Shown one piece after another: positions 62,382 to 64,000 of a stretch of 64,000 nucleotides of DNA (position 1 is the first letter of the stretch; each line of letters starts with the position of its first letter). Under the pieces are notes generated by a model that worked only from the letters and a program-made list of their open reading frames with translations, made no database searches and was not told where the DNA came from. Source of the stretch: Streptomyces graminofaciens (GTDB lineage: Bacteria; Actinomycetota; Actinomycetes; Streptomycetales; Streptomycetaceae); contig NZ_AP018448.1 of the NCBI RefSeq assembly GCF_030294945.1, forward strand, positions 6,416,001 to 6,480,000, written 5' to 3'. The position numbers were made by a program, and so were the translations under genes.

Positions 62382-63687
62382 GCATCGCGTGCTCAAGATC
62401 GCCACCGCTGTCACAGCCGTTCAGGCCACCACGGTGCTCTTGGCCACCCGCGCCTTCGCCGCCCCCACCCCGACGCCCTCACCTTCGCCCTCCTCTTCGG
62501 CGAGCAATGACCCGTGTGACCTCATCCGGGGCCCCGCCAAGGACTACTGCGAACGCGGCGCCGGCGAAAAATCCGGCTCCACCACAACCCCCGACGCAAC
62601 CACCACCCTCGACCCCCTCTCCTCCCTCGCCCAAGGCTGCGCAGACGCCGCCTCCTGGACCGTCGACAAACTCTCCGCCGCGGTCAAGGAAACCGCGAAC
62701 GTCGACTTCACGAACCCCAAGTTCCTCCAGCAGTACGCCGTCGTGTTCGCCGCCTCGACCATCCTCACCCTCGTCCTGTGGCTCCTGGCCGTCGCCAAGC
62801 GAGCCGTACGCGGCGTCCCCCTCACCACGGCCCTCTCCGAAGCCGTCGGCTTCCTCTGGCTCACCGTCCTGGCCTCCGCCTTCACCCCCCTGATCCTCTA
62901 CACGATCGTCTCGGCCACCGACGGCGTCACCGAAGTCCTCGCCAAGGCCACCGGCGACCAGACGGACACCTTCTTCGGCAACTTCTCCGAAGCCCTCAAG
63001 AAGGGAGACGACATCGGCGGCGGGCCCATCATGCTCATCGTCGTCTCGCTCGTCTCGATCCTCGCCGCCGGCGTCCTCTGGCTGGAGCTCGTCATCCGCG
63101 CCGCCCTGCTCTACGTCGGCGCCCTCCTCGGCACGGTCGTCTACGCCGGCCTCGTCGACAAGAACCTCTGGGGCCACGTCCGCCGCTGGGCCGGCATCAT
63201 GATCGCGGTCATCCTCATCAAGCCGGTGATCGTGATAGTCCTCGGCCTCGCGGGCGCGCTCTCCGCCGACGACGGGCCGAACGCCTTCTCCGCCGTCGTC
63301 TCCGGCCTCGCCATCATCCTGCTCGCCATCTTCGCCTCAGCGATGATCTACCGCTTCGTCCCGGGCTTCGGCGACGAGATCGCGAACTCCCGCAACAACC
63401 GCCTCATGAGCGGCGCCGAGAGCAAGGCCGCGGCCGTCATCAGCTCCCCCGCCACCCTCGTCGCCCAGGGCATCAAGACCCACAGCTCCCGGGCCGACAA
63501 CCAAGGCGGCGGCCAGAGCAGCACACCCCGCCCCGCGAACCCCGCCTCCGGCGGCGTCGCCGCCCACAGCAGCCGCACCCCCAACGGCGGCGGAAGCGCA
63601 GCCGCACCCCCGCCCCGCTCCAGCCCGGTCAACACCCCCCACGCCAGCAACGCCCGCAACAACCGCACGGGAGGTGAAGGGCGTTGA
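62371..63687 (+). CDS. Polytopic membrane protein, VirB6/TrbL-like
   Basis: A 438-aa protein with signal-like N-terminus (VTAVQATTVLLATRAFA), a Pro/Ser stretch, six to seven helices (residues about 110-340: YAVVFAASTILTLVLWLLA through LAIILLAIFASAMIYRF) and a long Ser/Gly/Asn-rich tail. The topology is like VirB6/TrbL channel proteins. GGAGGG lies 7 nt before ATG 62371. It overlaps both neighbours, so the cluster is one operon. Confidence 0.78.
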   Translation: MPVKHRVLKIATAVTAVQATTVLLATRAFAAPTPTPSPSPSSSASNDPCDLIRGPAKDYCERGAGEKSGSTTTPDATTTLDPLSSLAQGCADAASWTVDKLSAAVKETANVDFTNPKFLQQYAVVFAASTILTLVLWLLAVAKRAVRGVPLTTALSEAVGFLWLTVLASAFTPLILYTIVSATDGVTEVLAKATGDQTDTFFGNFSEALKKGDDIGGGPIMLIVVSLVSILAAGVLWLELVIRAALLYVGALLGTVVYAGLVDKNLWGHVRRWAGIMIAVILIKPVIVIVLGLAGALSADDGPNAFSAVVSGLAIILLAIFASAMIYRFVPGFGDEIANSRNNRLMSGAESKAAAVISSPATLVAQGIKTHSSRADNQGGGQSSTPRPANPASGGVAAHSSRTPNGGGSAAAPPPRSSPVNTPHASNARNNRTGGEGR

Positions 63688-64000
63688 CGACCGAGTCCCA
63701 CCTGTCCCATCCGGTCACGCCCCGCCGTACGTATCTCATCGGCCGCGCCCGGCCGAACGCGATCATCGGCCGGAACCGCGAGTCCGGCGAGATCGCGCTG
63801 ATCATCGCGGGCGCGTTCCTCGGCATGATGTGCGGCCTCCTCGTCCCGGTGCTCGTGCCCCGCATCGCCCTGCTCACGGGCTTCCCGATGCTGGCGCTGG
63901 CCGCCGTGTACGTGCCGTACAAGCGGCGGACGTTCTACAAGTGGTTCGAGATCAACCGCAGCTACAAGCGCTCCCTCAAGCGCGGCACGGCCTACCGCTC
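63684..64000 (+). CDS. SCO6880-family (PrgI-like) protein, cut by right edge
   Basis: A TTG at 63684 overlapping the previous stop (TTGA), preceded by GGGAGGTGAAGGGCG, opens a frame that runs off the window after about 105 residues. It shows RRTYLIGRARPNAIIGRNRE and two helices (IALIIAGAFLGMMCGLLVPV; ALLTGFPMLALAAVYVP), then YKWFEINRSYKRSLKRG. This start is typical of the SCO6880 family, an N-terminal PrgI-like part often followed by VirB4-like domains. The remainder lies outside. Confidence 0.8.
   Translation, partial: MTTESHLSHPVTPRRTYLIGRARPNAIIGRNRESGEIALIIAGAFLGMMCGLLVPVLVPRIALLTGFPMLALAAVYVPYKRRTFYKWFEINRSYKRSLKRGTAYR

Overview
The window is high-GC actinobacterial chromosome (GTG and TTG starts, 4-nt ATGA/GTGA overlaps, strong third-position G/C bias). 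Gene content and order mark it as core Streptomyces chromosome: devA/devB/devE, rsiG, nur, a Cys leader peptide before cysA, glnR, mshD, ppk-CHAD-Nudix, csoR, DUF47-pitH1, pstSCAB and the start of a cmd-like membrane cluster. From memory this is the S. coelicolor interval running roughly from SCO4195 down to SCO4129, read in reverse. I ran no search, so the synteny is recalled, not measured. I see no rRNA, tRNA, CRISPR array, transposase or phage.

Layout. 1-1.6 kb: edge-truncated HelD/HelR-like helicase behind a TetR gene. 1.7-8.2 kb: developmental block with a tandem two-lobe phosphotransferase, devB (HAD), devA (GntR), a small membrane protein, devE (devA paralogue) and rsiG, the c-di-GMP-dependent anti-sigma factor of WhiG. 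8.4-12.7 kb: housekeeping genes (dtd, YgfZ-like protein, nickel regulator nur, nitrobindin-like protein, DsrE). 12.8-14.3 kb: cysA sulfurtransferase unit preceded by a leaderless 26-aa leader peptide. 14.4-19.8 kb: LmeA-like and MoaD-like proteins, a hydrolase, glnR and a LacI regulator. 20-23.7 kb: HtrA-like protease with an MprA/MprB-like two-component system. 23.7-25.4 kb: XRE/DUF397 developmental-type locus. 26-36.8 kb: secreted 5'-nucleotidase, mshD, a YtrA-type GntR-ABC operon and ppk-CHAD-Nudix. 37-40.4 kb: an S8 peptidase, small protein and M14 carboxypeptidase cassette without signal peptides. 40.4-48.5 kb: lipoprotein, csoR and phosphate uptake (pitH1, pstSCAB, PHO boxes). 48.5-54.6 kb: a Tat flavoenzyme bracketed by dispersed repeats, PAP2 phosphatase, cell-wall hydrolase and a second XRE/DUF397/RsbW-like locus. 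54.6-64 kb: S1-domain protein, SRPBCC protein, S53 peptidase, AAA ATPase with TPR membrane protein, then four genes of a type-IV-secretion-like membrane cluster cut by the right edge.

Themes. Phosphate and polyphosphate metabolism is concentrated between 26 and 48.5 kb. Development and sporulation control sits at the left end, in the two XRE/DUF397 loci and at the right end. At least six genes carry in-frame tandem 6n-bp microsatellites in linkers or tails. The most unusual items are the S8/small/M14 cassette, the double-headed kinase gene after devAB, the matching promoter blocks of devA and devE, 11-bp-phased boxes before the protease gene, and an operator-like palindrome repeated inside the gene it appears to control.
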